From contig NZ_QULN01000001.1 of NCBI RefSeq assembly GCF_003481705.1, positions 248,001 to 312,000 of the forward strand: a stretch of 64,000 nt of DNA, read 5' to 3'. Of the stretch, positions 51,994 through 60,595 are shown piece by piece (the first letter of the stretch is position 1; each line of letters starts with the position of its first letter). The position numbers and the translations under genes are program-made. Under the pieces are notes generated by a model. That model did not search any database. It saw nothing but the letters and a program-made list of their open reading frames with translations, and had not been told where the DNA came from. Origin of the DNA: Butyricicoccus sp. OM04-18BH (GTDB lineage: Bacteria; Bacillota; Clostridia; Oscillospirales; Butyricicoccaceae).

Positions 51994-53394
51994 ATGGAAA
52001 AACAAGAGAGAAGCAGTTTCTCCAGCCGCGTCGGCTTTGTTCTGGCGGCGGCGGGATCGGCTGTCGGTCTGGGCAATCTCTGGCGCTTCCCGTATCTGGC
52101 GGCGCGTTACGGCGGCGGTATCTTTCTGCTCGTGTATCTGATTTTGGTCGTGACCTTCGGCTTTTCGCTGATGATCACCGAGTTTGCGATCGGCCGCAAG
52201 ACCAAGCTGTCGTGCATCGGCGCCTACGGCGCACTCGACAAGCGCTTTAGCTTTCTCGGCTGGATCGCAGCCTTTGTCCCGCTCATCATCACCCCGTATT
52301 ACTGTGTCATCGGCGGCTGGGTCATGAAGTACCTGTGGACGTTCATTTCGGGCGGTGCGCTCGAGGCAGCGGACAACGGCGGCTTTTTCAGCCGCTTCAT
52401 CAGCTTCGACGCCGGTTCGCTCCCGGCGACCATGCTGAACTTCAGCGGCCCGACCCCGTGGTTCGTGCTTTTTGTACTCATCACCGGTCTTGTCGTCATC
52501 TTCGGCGTGCAGAAGGGCATCGAGAACGCAAGCCGCCTCATGATGCCGGTGCTCGCCGTTCTGATCGTCGTCATCGCGCTCTATTCGCTGACCATCCCGG
52601 GCGCTCTGGCAGGCCTCAAGTACTATCTGATGCCGGATTTCTCGCAGTTCTCGGCCTCTACCGTGCTCGGCGCGTGCGGCCAGATGTTCTACTCTATGTC
52701 GCTCGCGATGGGCATCACGATCACCTACGGCTCGTATATGCCGAAGGAGAACCTGCTCGAGCATTCGGTCACGCAGATCGAGATCTTTGACACGCTGTTC
52801 GCATTCTTCGCCGGTCTGATGATTATTCCGTCGGTCATCGCGTTCAACGGCGGCGACCCGTCTCAGGTCAACAGCGGCCCGAGCCTGATGTTCATCTCGC
52901 TGCCGATGGTATTCGATTCGATGAAGTTCGGCACGGTCATCGGCGCGGTGTTCTTCCTGCTCGTCCTGTTCGCGGCGCTGACCTCCTCCATCGCGCTGAT
53001 GGAGACGCTCGCGTCGGCCATCATGGACAAGTTCAAGCTCAAGCGCATTCCGGCAACGCTCATCATCATCGCGGTCTGTCTGGTCGTCGGCATGCTGTCC
53101 TGCCTCGGCTACGGCCCGTGGGAGAGCGTCACGATCATCGGCATGCAGTTCCTTGATTTCTTCGACTTTATCTCGAACTCGGTGCTCATGCCTATCGTTG
53201 CCGTGCTGACCTGCGTGCTGATCGGCCATGTCGTCGGCACCAAGGTCGTCGCAGACGAGGTCAAGTCGGGCGCAGGCTCGTTCCACCGCGAAAAGCTACA
53301 CCGCGTCATGATCCGCTGGATCGCGCCGGTCCTGCTGGTCGCTATCCTTGCTTCCGAGCTTGCGAGCAAGATCTTTGGCGTATTCAGCATATAA
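51994..53394 (+). CDS. Neurotransmitter:sodium symporter (NSS/SNF) family transporter
   Basis: 466 residues; AGGAGAGG precedes the ATG. RVGFVLAAAGSAVGLGNLWR, FPYLAARYGGGIFLLVYLI in TM1-2 is the family signature with the unwound Na+/substrate site. About eleven or twelve membrane segments are present, the usual number for bacterial members. It imports an amino acid with sodium; the substrate is not readable. Confidence 0.93.
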   Translation: MEKQERSSFSSRVGFVLAAAGSAVGLGNLWRFPYLAARYGGGIFLLVYLILVVTFGFSLMITEFAIGRKTKLSCIGAYGALDKRFSFLGWIAAFVPLIITPYYCVIGGWVMKYLWTFISGGALEAADNGGFFSRFISFDAGSLPATMLNFSGPTPWFVLFVLITGLVVIFGVQKGIENASRLMMPVLAVLIVVIALYSLTIPGALAGLKYYLMPDFSQFSASTVLGACGQMFYSMSLAMGITITYGSYMPKENLLEHSVTQIEIFDTLFAFFAGLMIIPSVIAFNGGDPSQVNSGPSLMFISLPMVFDSMKFGTVIGAVFFLLVLFAALTSSIALMETLASAIMDKFKLKRIPATLIIIAVCLVVGMLSCLGYGPWESVTIIGMQFLDFFDFISNSVLMPIVAVLTCVLIGHVVGTKVVADEVKSGAGSFHREKLHRVMIRWIAPVLLVAILASELASKIFGVFSI

Positions 53395-53417
53395 CCTTTA
53401 TTATAAGCATAAGAATG

Positions 53418-53467
53418 CCCCCGGTATCCGCAGTGTTTTTCGCACCGCGGATACCGGGGGTGTTTTT
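53418..53467 (+). terminator. Terminator after the NSS gene
   Basis: CCCCCGGTATCCGC and GCGGATACCGGGGG form a perfect 14-bp stem, followed by TGTTTTTT. Confidence 0.93.
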
Positions 53468-53479
53468 TATTTCTTTCTG

Positions 53480-53582
53480 CTTAGCGTACGAAAACCGAGG
53501 TACACGCCTGCTGCGCAGACGCTTTTTCATGCGCACTGCCGCACGGCTGCTGTTCCGGCGTGAAAATAGACTTTATCGACAG
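53480..53582. repeat. Palindromic repeat family, copy C (right half)
   Basis: TACGAAAACCGAGGTACACGCC, here divided by a loop, is followed by CGCAGACGCTTTTTCATGC, CTGCCGCACGGCTG and TTTATCGACAG. It matches the right half of the copy at 56519-56728 and ends at the same TCGACAG terminus. Confidence 0.65.
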
Positions 53583-53668
53583 ACCGGCGTTTTCACGAGA
53601 CAATTTACATTGCATAAATCAGCCTTTTCTGCAAAAAATACATTCAAAAACCTCTGGGAGGGAAAGTT

Positions 53669-54121
53669 ATGCAACCGGATAAACGAAAATATGCGGCGCT
53701 GCTGGCGCGGAAAAGTCCGCCGTCTCCGCTCGCGCGCGACTGCCTGCTGGCGTTTGTGTTCGGCGGCGCGATCTGCACGGTCGGCGAGGGCGTGCGCATG
53801 TTCTGGCTGTCGCGCGGTCTGGATACCGACGGCACCGCCGCCGCGACCGCCATCACCATGGTGTTCCTCGGCGCGCTGCTGACCTGTCTGCACCTGTACG
53901 ACAAGCTCGCAAAGCACGCCGGCGCCGGCACGATCGTCCCCATCACCGGCTTCGCGAACGCCATCGTCTCGCCTGCCATCGAGTACAAAAGCGAGGGTCT
54001 TATCCTCGGTCTCGGCGCAAAGCTGTTCGTCATCGCCGGGCCGGTTCTCGTCTACGGCATCACCGCGAGCGTCCTCTACGGCCTTGTGCTGCTCGTGCTG
54101 AAGGGAGGCGGCGCCGGATGA
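53669..54121 (+). CDS. spoVAC: Stage V sporulation protein AC
   Basis: 150 residues; GGGAGG precedes the ATG. Three to four membrane segments, with the SpoVAC motifs DCLLAFVFGGAICTVGEG, GAGTIVPITGFANAIVSPAI and EYKSEGLILGLGAKLFVIAG. SpoVAC is part of the channel that moves dipicolinic acid into the forespore. Its last 4 bases overlap spoVAD. It shows that the organism, or a recent ancestor, makes endospores. Confidence 0.95.
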   Translation: MQPDKRKYAALLARKSPPSPLARDCLLAFVFGGAICTVGEGVRMFWLSRGLDTDGTAAATAITMVFLGALLTCLHLYDKLAKHAGAGTIVPITGFANAIVSPAIEYKSEGLILGLGAKLFVIAGPVLVYGITASVLYGLVLLVLKGGGAG

Positions 54122-54810
54122 TCGCACACGCCGGAAAACGCACGCTCACGCTCGAAAACCGCCCGTATCTGCTATCGCACGCCGCCGCAGTCGGCAAAAA
54201 GGAGGGGGAAGGCCCGCTCGGCAGCCGTTTTGACTTCGTCACGCGGAACGACCGCATGGGACAGAAGTCGTGGGAGCTTGCGGAAAGTGAGCTTCAGCGC
54301 ACCGCCATCGACCTCGCGCTGCGCAAGGGCAGTCTGCGGCACTGCGACCTCGACCTGATCCTCGCCGGAGACCTGCTCAACCAGTGCATCGGCTCATTTC
54401 TCGCCTCCATGCACTCGGATGTCCCCTACCTCGGTCAGTACGGCGCGTGCTCGACCATGGCGCAGGGACTTGCGCTCGGCGGCGTGCTCGTCGAGTCGGG
54501 CGCGGCCGCACGTCTTGCCGTCTCTGCCTCCTCGCATTTCTGCTCGGCAGAGCGGCAGTACCGCTTTCCCCTCGCCTACGGAGGTCAGCGCACCCCTACT
54601 GCGCAATGGACCGCGACAGCGGCCGGCGCGGCCGTGCTCGGCGCTGAAGGCGGCTCCTCCGTCCGCATGACCCACGTGCTGTTCGGAAAGATGATCGAGC
54701 TCGGCGTCAAGGACGCCAATAATATGGGGGCTGCGATGGCGCCCGAAGATGTGAATTTAGACCCATACATTTTTAGGCGCGCTGAGCGCTGTGTTTTGCA
54801 TGAAATCTGA
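54118..54810 (+). pseudogene. spoVAD: Truncated stage V sporulation protein AD
   Basis: It starts normally with an ATGA overlap to spoVAC and matches SpoVAD through GPLGSRFDFV, GDLLNQCIGSFLASM, GQYGACSTMAQGLALGG, SHFCSAERQYRFPLAYGGQR and VKDANNMGAAMAP (residue about 208). The family normally continues for about 125 more residues. Here the frame instead reads EDVNLDPYIFRRAERCVLHE and stops at 230. The thiolase-like C-terminal half is missing and no spoVAE follows. The break is near 54740. It is either a real lesion or an insertion boundary. Confidence 0.85.
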
Positions 54811-54869
54811 TGTTATCAGAACCCATCCACGGTCATTCCTGTCAGATCGACCGGAAACAGAAAACAGAC

Positions 54870-54906
54870 AATCCCCCTTGATCCCATGACGGCATCAAGG
54901 GGGATT
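54870..54906 (-). terminator. Terminator of the MetE-like gene
   Basis: AATCCCCCTTGAT and ATCAAGGGGGATT form a perfect 13-bp stem between the broken spoVAD and the convergent MetE-like gene. The T-content after it on the minus strand is moderate (GTCTGTTTTC). Confidence 0.75.
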
Positions 54907-54994
54907 GCATCTGCGCAAATGCTTTTCTTATCCAAACACCGGCGGTAAGATCTGCCGGTTTCCGTGTTCCCTGATTCTTATACTGTTCTACTGT

Positions 54995-56113
54995 TTAATC
55001 AGCCCAGACTTCTTCTGCAATCTCCCTGACGAGCGCCAGCTTGCTCCACTGATCCGCATCGGTGACAAGGTTGCCTTCCTCGGTGGAAGCGAAGCCGCAC
55101 TGCGGACTGAGCGCCAGCTGCTCGAGCGGCACATACCTGGAAGCCTCGCGGATACGCGCGATAACGTCCTCCTTGTTCTCCAGCTTAGCATCCTTGGAGG
55201 TTACCAGCCCCAGAACGACCTTCTGCTTGCCGATGTAGCGCAGCGGCTCGAAACCGCCTGCACGGTCGCTGTCGTACTCGAGGAAGAAGCCGTCCACGTT
55301 GCAGTGGCCGAACAGGATCTCCGCTACCGGCTCATAGCCGCCGGTGGACGACCAGGTCGAGCGGAAGTTGCCGCGGCAGATGTGCATGGTGATAACCATG
55401 TCCTCCGGCTTTGCTTCGAGGATCTTGTTGAGCACGTAAACATACTTGCGGCCGACCTCATCTACGTCGATGCCGCGCTCTGCATATGCTTTTCGCTTCT
55501 CAGCCGAACAGAATTCGCCCCAGGAGGTATCATCAAGCTGTAAATAACGGCAGCCGGCAGCGTAGAACGCCTTTACCGCCTTCTGGTAAGCCGCAGCCAG
55601 ATCGTCCAGCAGAACCTGCTCGTCCTTGTAGCGCTCGATCGGCTGGTAGTCGGTCGAACGAACACAGCAGATCAGATGCAGCATGGACGGAGACGGAATG
55701 CACTGCTTGGGCTGTACGAGGTCGGAGGCGACGCTCTGCAGGAACGCAAAGTGCCTGAGGAACGGATGATCGTCCGGGAAGTCCAGCCTGTCCACGATCT
55801 TTACGGTCTCAGCCTTCGGCTGGAAGCCCTTGAATGCGACGGAGAAGTGCTCGGACTTGACCTTCTGTGTACCGGTCAGACCCCAGAGGAAGTCCATGTG
55901 CCAGAAGGAACGTCGATACTCGCCGTCGGTAACGGCGTGCAGACCGACATTCTCTTCCTTCTTTACCAGACCGGTGATCTCAGCATCTTCGACCTTGGTC
56001 AGTTCTTCAGCGGAAATTTCGCCGGCTTCAAACTTGCTGCGTGCTTCGTGGATGGCCTTCGTGCGCAGGAAGCTGCCGACAATATCATAACGATAAGGAG
56101 CGGGATTTTTCAT
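54995..56113 (-). CDS. MetE-like (YxjG/YxjH-type) cobalamin-independent methyltransferase
   Basis: ATG 56113 with AAAGGAC upstream; about 372 residues, half the length of full MetE, as in the YxjG-type single-barrel family. Zinc and substrate motifs: VGSFLRT at the start, DGEYRR, LQLDDTSWGEF, MHICRGNFRS (His and Cys ligands) and LSPQCGFAS (second Cys). It probably transfers a methyl group to homocysteine from a folate or other donor. Upstream is a perfect palindrome. It sits in the gap created at the spoVAD break. Confidence 0.88.
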   Translation of the reverse strand: MKNPAPYRYDIVGSFLRTKAIHEARSKFEAGEISAEELTKVEDAEITGLVKKEENVGLHAVTDGEYRRSFWHMDFLWGLTGTQKVKSEHFSVAFKGFQPKAETVKIVDRLDFPDDHPFLRHFAFLQSVASDLVQPKQCIPSPSMLHLICCVRSTDYQPIERYKDEQVLLDDLAAAYQKAVKAFYAAGCRYLQLDDTSWGEFCSAEKRKAYAERGIDVDEVGRKYVYVLNKILEAKPEDMVITMHICRGNFRSTWSSTGGYEPVAEILFGHCNVDGFFLEYDSDRAGGFEPLRYIGKQKVVLGLVTSKDAKLENKEDVIARIREASRYVPLEQLALSPQCGFASTEEGNLVTDADQWSKLALVREIAEEVWAD

Positions 56114-56222
56114 GGGGGTTGTCCTTTCTGATCTATGCAATGAGCAGTGGCTCGTTTATTTTATGATATTAGTATAGAGGCTGATGACCCATTTGTAAAA
56201 TACGAGAAACTCGTCATTGTTC

Positions 56223-56237
56223 ATAGTTTGAAACTAT
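56223..56237. promoter_or_regulatory. Perfect palindrome upstream of the MetE-like gene
   Basis: ATAGTTTGAAACTAT is a 7-1-7 perfect palindrome of the kind bound by LysR-type regulators, 110 bases upstream of the start codon. No regulator gene is adjacent. Confidence 0.45.
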
Positions 56238-56481
56238 AGACAGCGGTTCAACGCAAACGTTCATCTGCCATTTATTGTATATCATGTCATTTCTGGAAAA
56301 TTGTATTTTTTTAAAAATGGCTTTAGGGCTCCAAAAAGTGAGCGTTGGGGCTCGACCTACACAAGCCGAACAATTATATTAGGTGTTGAAGGTGCTCACC
56401 TTTTTTGACACTCTTTTGCAAGACTTTTCTATTGACGAGCACAGTCCAAATGCGTGCCTCCTCTCGCCTACACAAAATAAA

Positions 56482-56514
56482 AGGTTCACCGTACCTATAG
56501 GATACGGTGAACCT
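56482..56514. repeat. 33-base flanking repeat, left copy
   Basis: An exact 33-base match to 56733-56765. It is itself a hairpin: AGGTTCACCGTA and TACGGTGAACCT pair around a 9-base loop. It lies 4 bases from the left end of the repeat element. Confidence 0.9.
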
Positions 56515-56518
56515 GAGA

Positions 56519-56728
56519 CTGTCGAAAAACTTCGTTTTTCCGACAATCTGTGTTTTGACTTTGCAAAACACGGACGTCCGAAAGTTCCCATGCGGAAACT
56601 TTCTCCCTCTTAAAGTACGAAAACCGAGGTACACGCCCCCGGTTTTCGTGCATTTGCTACGCAAACGCTTTTTCATGCACGCTGCCGCGCGGCTGCCGTT
56701 CCTGCATGAAAATATACTTTATCGACAG
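56519..56728. repeat. Palindromic repeat family, copy D (complete, about 210 bases)
   Basis: Termini CTGTCGA and TCGACAG are inverted. Internal inverted arms include TGTCGGAAAAAC-type arms near each end, GTTTTGACTTTGCAAAAC, GAAAGTT/AACTTTC, GAAAACCG/CGGTTTTC, GCGTGCATGAAAAA-type arms and GCCGCGCGGC. It has no coding capacity beyond short spurious frames. Related copies lie at 34727, 38916 and 53480. It is a non-autonomous, structured interspersed repeat resembling a MITE. Confidence 0.75.
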
Positions 56729-56732
56729 ACTG

Positions 56733-56765
56733 AGGTTCACCGTACCTATAGGATACGGTGAACCT
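56733..56765. repeat. 33-base flanking repeat, right copy
   Basis: Exact copy of 56482-56514, 4 bases from the right end of the element. From 56766 to 56950 I see only a short minus-strand frame with no recognised family, perhaps a gene tail. Confidence 0.9.
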
Positions 56766-56959
56766 TTCAAAAAACCATTCACAAGTTGTTAGTTTTTATC
56801 CGCAAGCAGGTCGAGTAGCACTGGACTTTGTATAGAGCGGCACACTCGTCCGTCCCTATACGGCCTGCTATATGATTTCTGTTCATCGGTTTTGGAGTTT
56901 TCCGTCAGTTTTTGGCCGGTAGCCGGCTTCTTTGCCGCTGCCCAAATTGGACACACCAC

Positions 56960-56997
56960 AAAAACCAGGTTGCGATTCAATATGCAACCTGGTTTTT
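56960..56997 (-). terminator. Terminator of the nfnAB operon
   Basis: AAAAACCAGGTTGC and GCAACCTGGTTTTT pair perfectly, with T-runs on both strands, 22 bases after the nfnB stop. Confidence 0.92.
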
Positions 56998-57019
56998 CTT
57001 TCCTCATATCAAGCAAAAA

Positions 57020-58414
57020 TTACTTGTTCTTATTCTTAATGTACTCATCCATCGCGGCAGCGGCACGCTTGCCTGCGCCCATTGCGAGGATGACGGTAGC
57101 CGCGCCGGTAACAGCATCGCCGCCGGCGAATACGCCGTCCTTGGAGGTGATGCCGTGCTCATCGTCAGCCACGATGCAGCCCTTGCGGTTGGTTTCCAGG
57201 CCCGGGGTGGTGTGGCGGATGAGCGGGTTCGGGCTGGTGCCGATCGCCGCGATAACGCAGTCGAGGTCGATCACAAACTCGCTGCCCTCGACCGGGATCG
57301 GACGGCGGCGGCCGGATGCGTCAGGCTCGCCCAGCTCCATCTGCTGGCACTTGAGGCCGGTGACGTTGAAATTCTCGTCAGACAGCACCTCGAGCGGTGC
57401 GGTCAGGAACTTGAACACAACGCCCTCTTCCTTCGCGTGGTGAATCTCCTCGAGACGAGCCGGAAGCTCCTTCTCGGAACGGCGGTACACGATGTAAACC
57501 TCGTCTGCGCCCATGCGCTTTGCGCAGCGGGCCGCGTCCATGGCTACGTTGCCGCCGCCGACGACTGCGACCTTCTTTGCGTGGTAGATCGGCGTGTCGG
57601 AATTTTCCTTGTAGGCCTTCATCAGATTGATGCGGGTCAGGTACTCGTTTGCGGAGTAAACGCCGTTCGCGTTCTCGCCCGGTACGCCGATAAAGGTCGG
57701 CAGACCGGCGCCGGAACCAACGAAAATTGCTTCAAAACCGTCGCCGAACAGCTCGTCGATGGTCTCGGAGCGGCCGACAACGAAGTTCAGCACAAATTCA
57801 ACGCCGAGATCCTTCAGCGTGTCAATCTCCTTCTGCACGATGGCCTTCGGGAGACGGAACTCCGGAATGCCGTACATGAGAACGCCGCCGGCGGTGTGCA
57901 GTGCCTCAAATACAGTTACCTCGTAGCCCAGGCGAGCGAGGTCGCCTGCGCAGGTCAGACCGGCCGGGCCTGCACCAACGATGGCAACCTTGTGACCGTT
58001 GGACGCAGGTTTTACAGGCTTCTCGGTGCTGTTTTCGCGCGCGTAGTCGGCAACAAAGCGCTCCAGACGGCCGATGGCTACCGGCTCGCCCTTGATGCCG
58101 CGCACGCAGTGACACTCACACTGGCTCTCCTGCGGGCAGACACGGCCGCAGACAGCCGGAAGCGCGGAGGTTTCCTTGATCTTCGCGGCGGCTTCGAGGA
58201 ACTTGCCCTCAGCGACCAGCGCGATGAATTCCGGGATCTTGACCTGCACCGGACAGCCGGTCATGCAGGGCTTGTTCTTGCAGTTCAGGCAGCGCTGTGC
58301 TTCCTCGATCGCCATTTCGGCGGTGTAGCCGAGCGTTACCTCTTCAAAGTTCTTGTTGCGGACGTCCGGCGCCTGCTCGGGCATCGGGCACTTTTTCGGA
58401 TTCATATTCGGCAT
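57020..58414 (-). CDS. nfnB: NfnB / glutamate-synthase-small-subunit-like oxidoreductase
   Basis: 464 residues; GGAGG precedes ATG 58414. N-terminal Fe-S cysteines (CLNCKNKPCMTGCPVQVKIP and CGRVCPQESQCECHC) and two nucleotide-binding folds (VAIVGAGPAGLTCAGDLARL; VAVVGGGNVAMDAARCAKRM). It directly follows the alpha subunit (2-base gap), an arrangement that favours the electron-bifurcating NADH-dependent ferredoxin:NADP+ transhydrogenase over a glutamate synthase. No large GltB is nearby. It balances NADPH, NADH and reduced ferredoxin in fermentation. Confidence 0.88.
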   Translation of the reverse strand: MPNMNPKKCPMPEQAPDVRNKNFEEVTLGYTAEMAIEEAQRCLNCKNKPCMTGCPVQVKIPEFIALVAEGKFLEAAAKIKETSALPAVCGRVCPQESQCECHCVRGIKGEPVAIGRLERFVADYARENSTEKPVKPASNGHKVAIVGAGPAGLTCAGDLARLGYEVTVFEALHTAGGVLMYGIPEFRLPKAIVQKEIDTLKDLGVEFVLNFVVGRSETIDELFGDGFEAIFVGSGAGLPTFIGVPGENANGVYSANEYLTRINLMKAYKENSDTPIYHAKKVAVVGGGNVAMDAARCAKRMGADEVYIVYRRSEKELPARLEEIHHAKEEGVVFKFLTAPLEVLSDENFNVTGLKCQQMELGEPDASGRRRPIPVEGSEFVIDLDCVIAAIGTSPNPLIRHTTPGLETNRKGCIVADDEHGITSKDGVFAGGDAVTGAATVILAMGAGKRAAAAMDEYIKNKNK

Positions 58415-58416
58415 GA

Positions 58417-59268
58417 TTACTTGACCTCCATCTTGAACAGGTTGCAGTGCTCCTCGCGGCGTGCGACAGCAGCCTTTTCCTGTGCCTTGTACATGGCGCC
58501 GCGGCGCATTGCGCTGTCGAAATCAACGAGGTGGCCGTCGAAATCCGGGCCGTCAACGCAGGCGAATTTGGTCTCGCCGCCGACGGTCAGACGGCAGCCG
58601 CCGCACATGCCGGTGCCGTCGACCATGATGGTGTTCATGGAAACGATGGTCTTAATGCCGTAGGGACGGGTGGTCTCGCAGACGAACTTCATCATGATCA
58701 TAGGGCCGATGGCGATGACGGCATCGTACTGATTGCCCGCGTCGATCAGCTCCTTGAGCACCTGCGTGACCAGCGCCTTGCGGCCGTTCGAGCCGTCGTC
58801 GGTGACGATGTGCAGATTGGTGCAGGCGTTCTTCATCTCGTCCTCGAGGATGATGATGTCCTTGCTGCGGAAACCGGCGATCAGGTCGACCTCGACGCCC
58901 ATTTCGTGCAGCTTCTTAGCCTGCGGATACGCGATCGCACAGCCCAGACCGCCGCCGACAACAGCGACCTTTTTCAGGCCCTCGAGTTCGCTCTCCTTGC
59001 CGAGAGGACCTACAAAGTCATGCAGGCAGTCGCCCTCGTTCAGCTCGCCGAGCGCCTGCGTGGTCGCGCCGACCTCCTGGAAGATGATGGTGATCGTGCT
59101 GTTTTCGCGGTCAAAATCCGCGATGGTGAGCGGAATGCGCTCGCCCTCTGCGCTGACACGCAGGATGATGAACTGACCCGGCTCTGCCTTGCGCGCAACG
59201 TGCGGCGCCTCGATCACCATCAGCTTGGTGTTTGCGTTCAGCGTTTGCTTTTTCAAAATCTGATACAT
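58417..59268 (-). CDS. nfnA: NfnA / ferredoxin-NADP+ reductase subunit alpha
   Basis: 283 residues. FAD-binding half (PGQFIILRVS, ERIPLTIADFD), NAD(P) half (VAVVGGGLGCAIAYPQAKKL) and a [2Fe-2S] cysteine set near the C-terminus (DGTGMCGGCRLTV...FACVDGPDFDGH). It is a homolog of PyrK, but the context with nfnB gives the assignment. A leader of about 200 bases separates it from the sugar-binding protein gene. Confidence 0.88.
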   Translation of the reverse strand: MYQILKKQTLNANTKLMVIEAPHVARKAEPGQFIILRVSAEGERIPLTIADFDRENSTITIIFQEVGATTQALGELNEGDCLHDFVGPLGKESELEGLKKVAVVGGGLGCAIAYPQAKKLHEMGVEVDLIAGFRSKDIIILEDEMKNACTNLHIVTDDGSNGRKALVTQVLKELIDAGNQYDAVIAIGPMIMMKFVCETTRPYGIKTIVSMNTIMVDGTGMCGGCRLTVGGETKFACVDGPDFDGHLVDFDSAMRRGAMYKAQEKAAVARREEHCNLFKMEVK

Positions 59269-59306
59269 TGGTCAAATATCCTTTCGCCAAACCGAATCGG
59301 GGTATA

Positions 59307-59332
59307 GGAAAAGCCGCATAAGCGGCTTTTCC
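59307..59332 (-). terminator. Hairpin between the sugar-binding protein gene and nfnA
   Basis: GGAAAAGCCGC-ATAA-GCGGCTTTTCC. On the minus strand the 3' arm includes TTTT, so it is a probable terminator for the gene at 59474. Confidence 0.7.
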
Positions 59333-59473
59333 AGCAATATGAGAAGAAAACTTATGGGTTAAAATATGAGAGAAGTTTTAAGAGAGAACGTTTTGAAATG
59401 GTTTAAAGAAATGATAGGGGCAGAAACGTTGGAGCGTTTCTGATGAGGGATCATAAGGGGTTCAAAAAAATGC

Positions 59474-60469
59474 TTAGACCAGAGATTTCAGCTTTGCCAG
59501 ATATTCGTCTGCGTTGTCCGAAGTAATGACCTTACAGCCGGTATCGATGAAGTCATCCAGCTTTTCGCCTTCTACAACGTCGAGCAGGCTCTCAACGCAC
59601 TGGTAGCCCATGTTGTACGGGTCCTGTGCAACGGTGCAGGAGATTTCGCCGTCAACAACTGCCTGTACGCCGGAGGAAATGCCGTCGAAGCCGCATACGA
59701 TGATGCCATCACCATCACGGCCTGCCTGCTTGATGGCACGGGATGCGCCGAGCGCAACATCGTCTGCGCAGCATACGATCGCATCGATGTCCGCGAAGGA
59801 CTGGAGAACACCATCGGTTACGGTAACAGCCTTGTCGCCTACGCCGTCGGTATACTGCGTGGAGATAATCTCGCAGCCACCTTCTTCAAGTGCCTTCTTG
59901 TAACCAGCTACACGAGCCTCAGAGGTGGACTCGCCCTGGATATTCGCCAGAATAACAACCTTGCCGCCCTTACCGATCTTCTCGGCTACATACTTGCCGC
60001 CCTCGTAAGCAGCGTCCTCGTGCGCCGTGCCGATAAAGGTTTCCGCCTGATCAAAATTGGTGTCGATCGCCAGAACCGGGATCTTGACGCCGGTCAGTGC
60101 ATTTGCGATCTGGTCTGCCTGCAGCGGTGCGATTGCAATCGCCTCGCACATATCTGCGTTTACAATGGTCTCTACCATGTTCAGCTGACCGTCGAAGTCG
60201 GTATCGCTGTTTGCACCGCGTACGTCAACTTCTACGTTGCCGAGATCCTTTTCCGCCTGCTCGATGCCTGCGATAACGTAGCTCCAGTATTCGGAAGAGG
60301 TGGTCTTGAGCACTACGCTCAGCTTATGGGTGTCGCCGCTGCTGCTTGCCTGGGAATCGCCGGAGTCGTTGCCGGATGCGCTGCTGCCGCCGCATGCACT
60401 CATGGAAACTGCCATCAGTCCTGCCAGCAGCATCGCTGCGGAACGCTTAAAAAGGTTGCTTCTCTTCAT
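59474..60469 (-). CDS. Sugar ABC transporter substrate-binding lipoprotein (RbsB-like)
   Basis: 331 residues; GGAGGAAAG precedes the ATG. A lipoprotein signal ends SMSAC, followed by a Ser/Gly/Asp linker. The mature part is a type I periplasmic-binding fold (LSVVLKTTSSEYWSYVIAGI, AIAPLQADQIANAL, VPVLAIDT-like VKIPVLAIDTNFD, DAIVCCADDVALGASRAIKQ). It binds a sugar or inositol. Its ATPase and permease are not in the window. It is downstream of the dehydrogenase cluster but behind its own operators. Confidence 0.88.
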   Translation of the reverse strand: MKRSNLFKRSAAMLLAGLMAVSMSACGGSSASGNDSGDSQASSSGDTHKLSVVLKTTSSEYWSYVIAGIEQAEKDLGNVEVDVRGANSDTDFDGQLNMVETIVNADMCEAIAIAPLQADQIANALTGVKIPVLAIDTNFDQAETFIGTAHEDAAYEGGKYVAEKIGKGGKVVILANIQGESTSEARVAGYKKALEEGGCEIISTQYTDGVGDKAVTVTDGVLQSFADIDAIVCCADDVALGASRAIKQAGRDGDGIIVCGFDGISSGVQAVVDGEISCTVAQDPYNMGYQCVESLLDVVEGEKLDDFIDTGCKVITSDNADEYLAKLKSLV

Positions 60470-60485
60470 CTTTCTTTCCTCCTGT

Positions 60486-60500
60486 TAGACAAGTTGTCTA
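60486..60500. promoter_or_regulatory. Palindromic operator 1
   Basis: TAGACAAGTTGTCTA, a perfect 7-1-7 palindrome resembling GntR-family sites, lying 16 bases upstream of the substrate-binding protein start codon next to its RBS. Confidence 0.6.
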
Positions 60501-60507
60501 TTGGAAT

Positions 60508-60526
60508 CATATTACCGGGTAATATG
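60508..60526. promoter_or_regulatory. Palindromic operator 2
   Basis: CATATTACCGGGTAATATG, a perfect 9-1-9 palindrome 7 bases from operator 1 but of a different sequence, so probably for a different regulator or a -10-overlapping site. Confidence 0.6.
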
Positions 60527-60595
60527 ACCTTCTTTATATCAACAGGAGCGGTTTCACACCTATCCCCGCCCCCGGTGTATACCATTCGCGGGGGA

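Noticed and set aside
57020..59268. Assignment as glutamate synthase and a second dihydroorotate dehydrogenase subunit
   Set aside because: The tight alpha-beta order without a large glutamate synthase subunit or pyrD is that of NfnAB.
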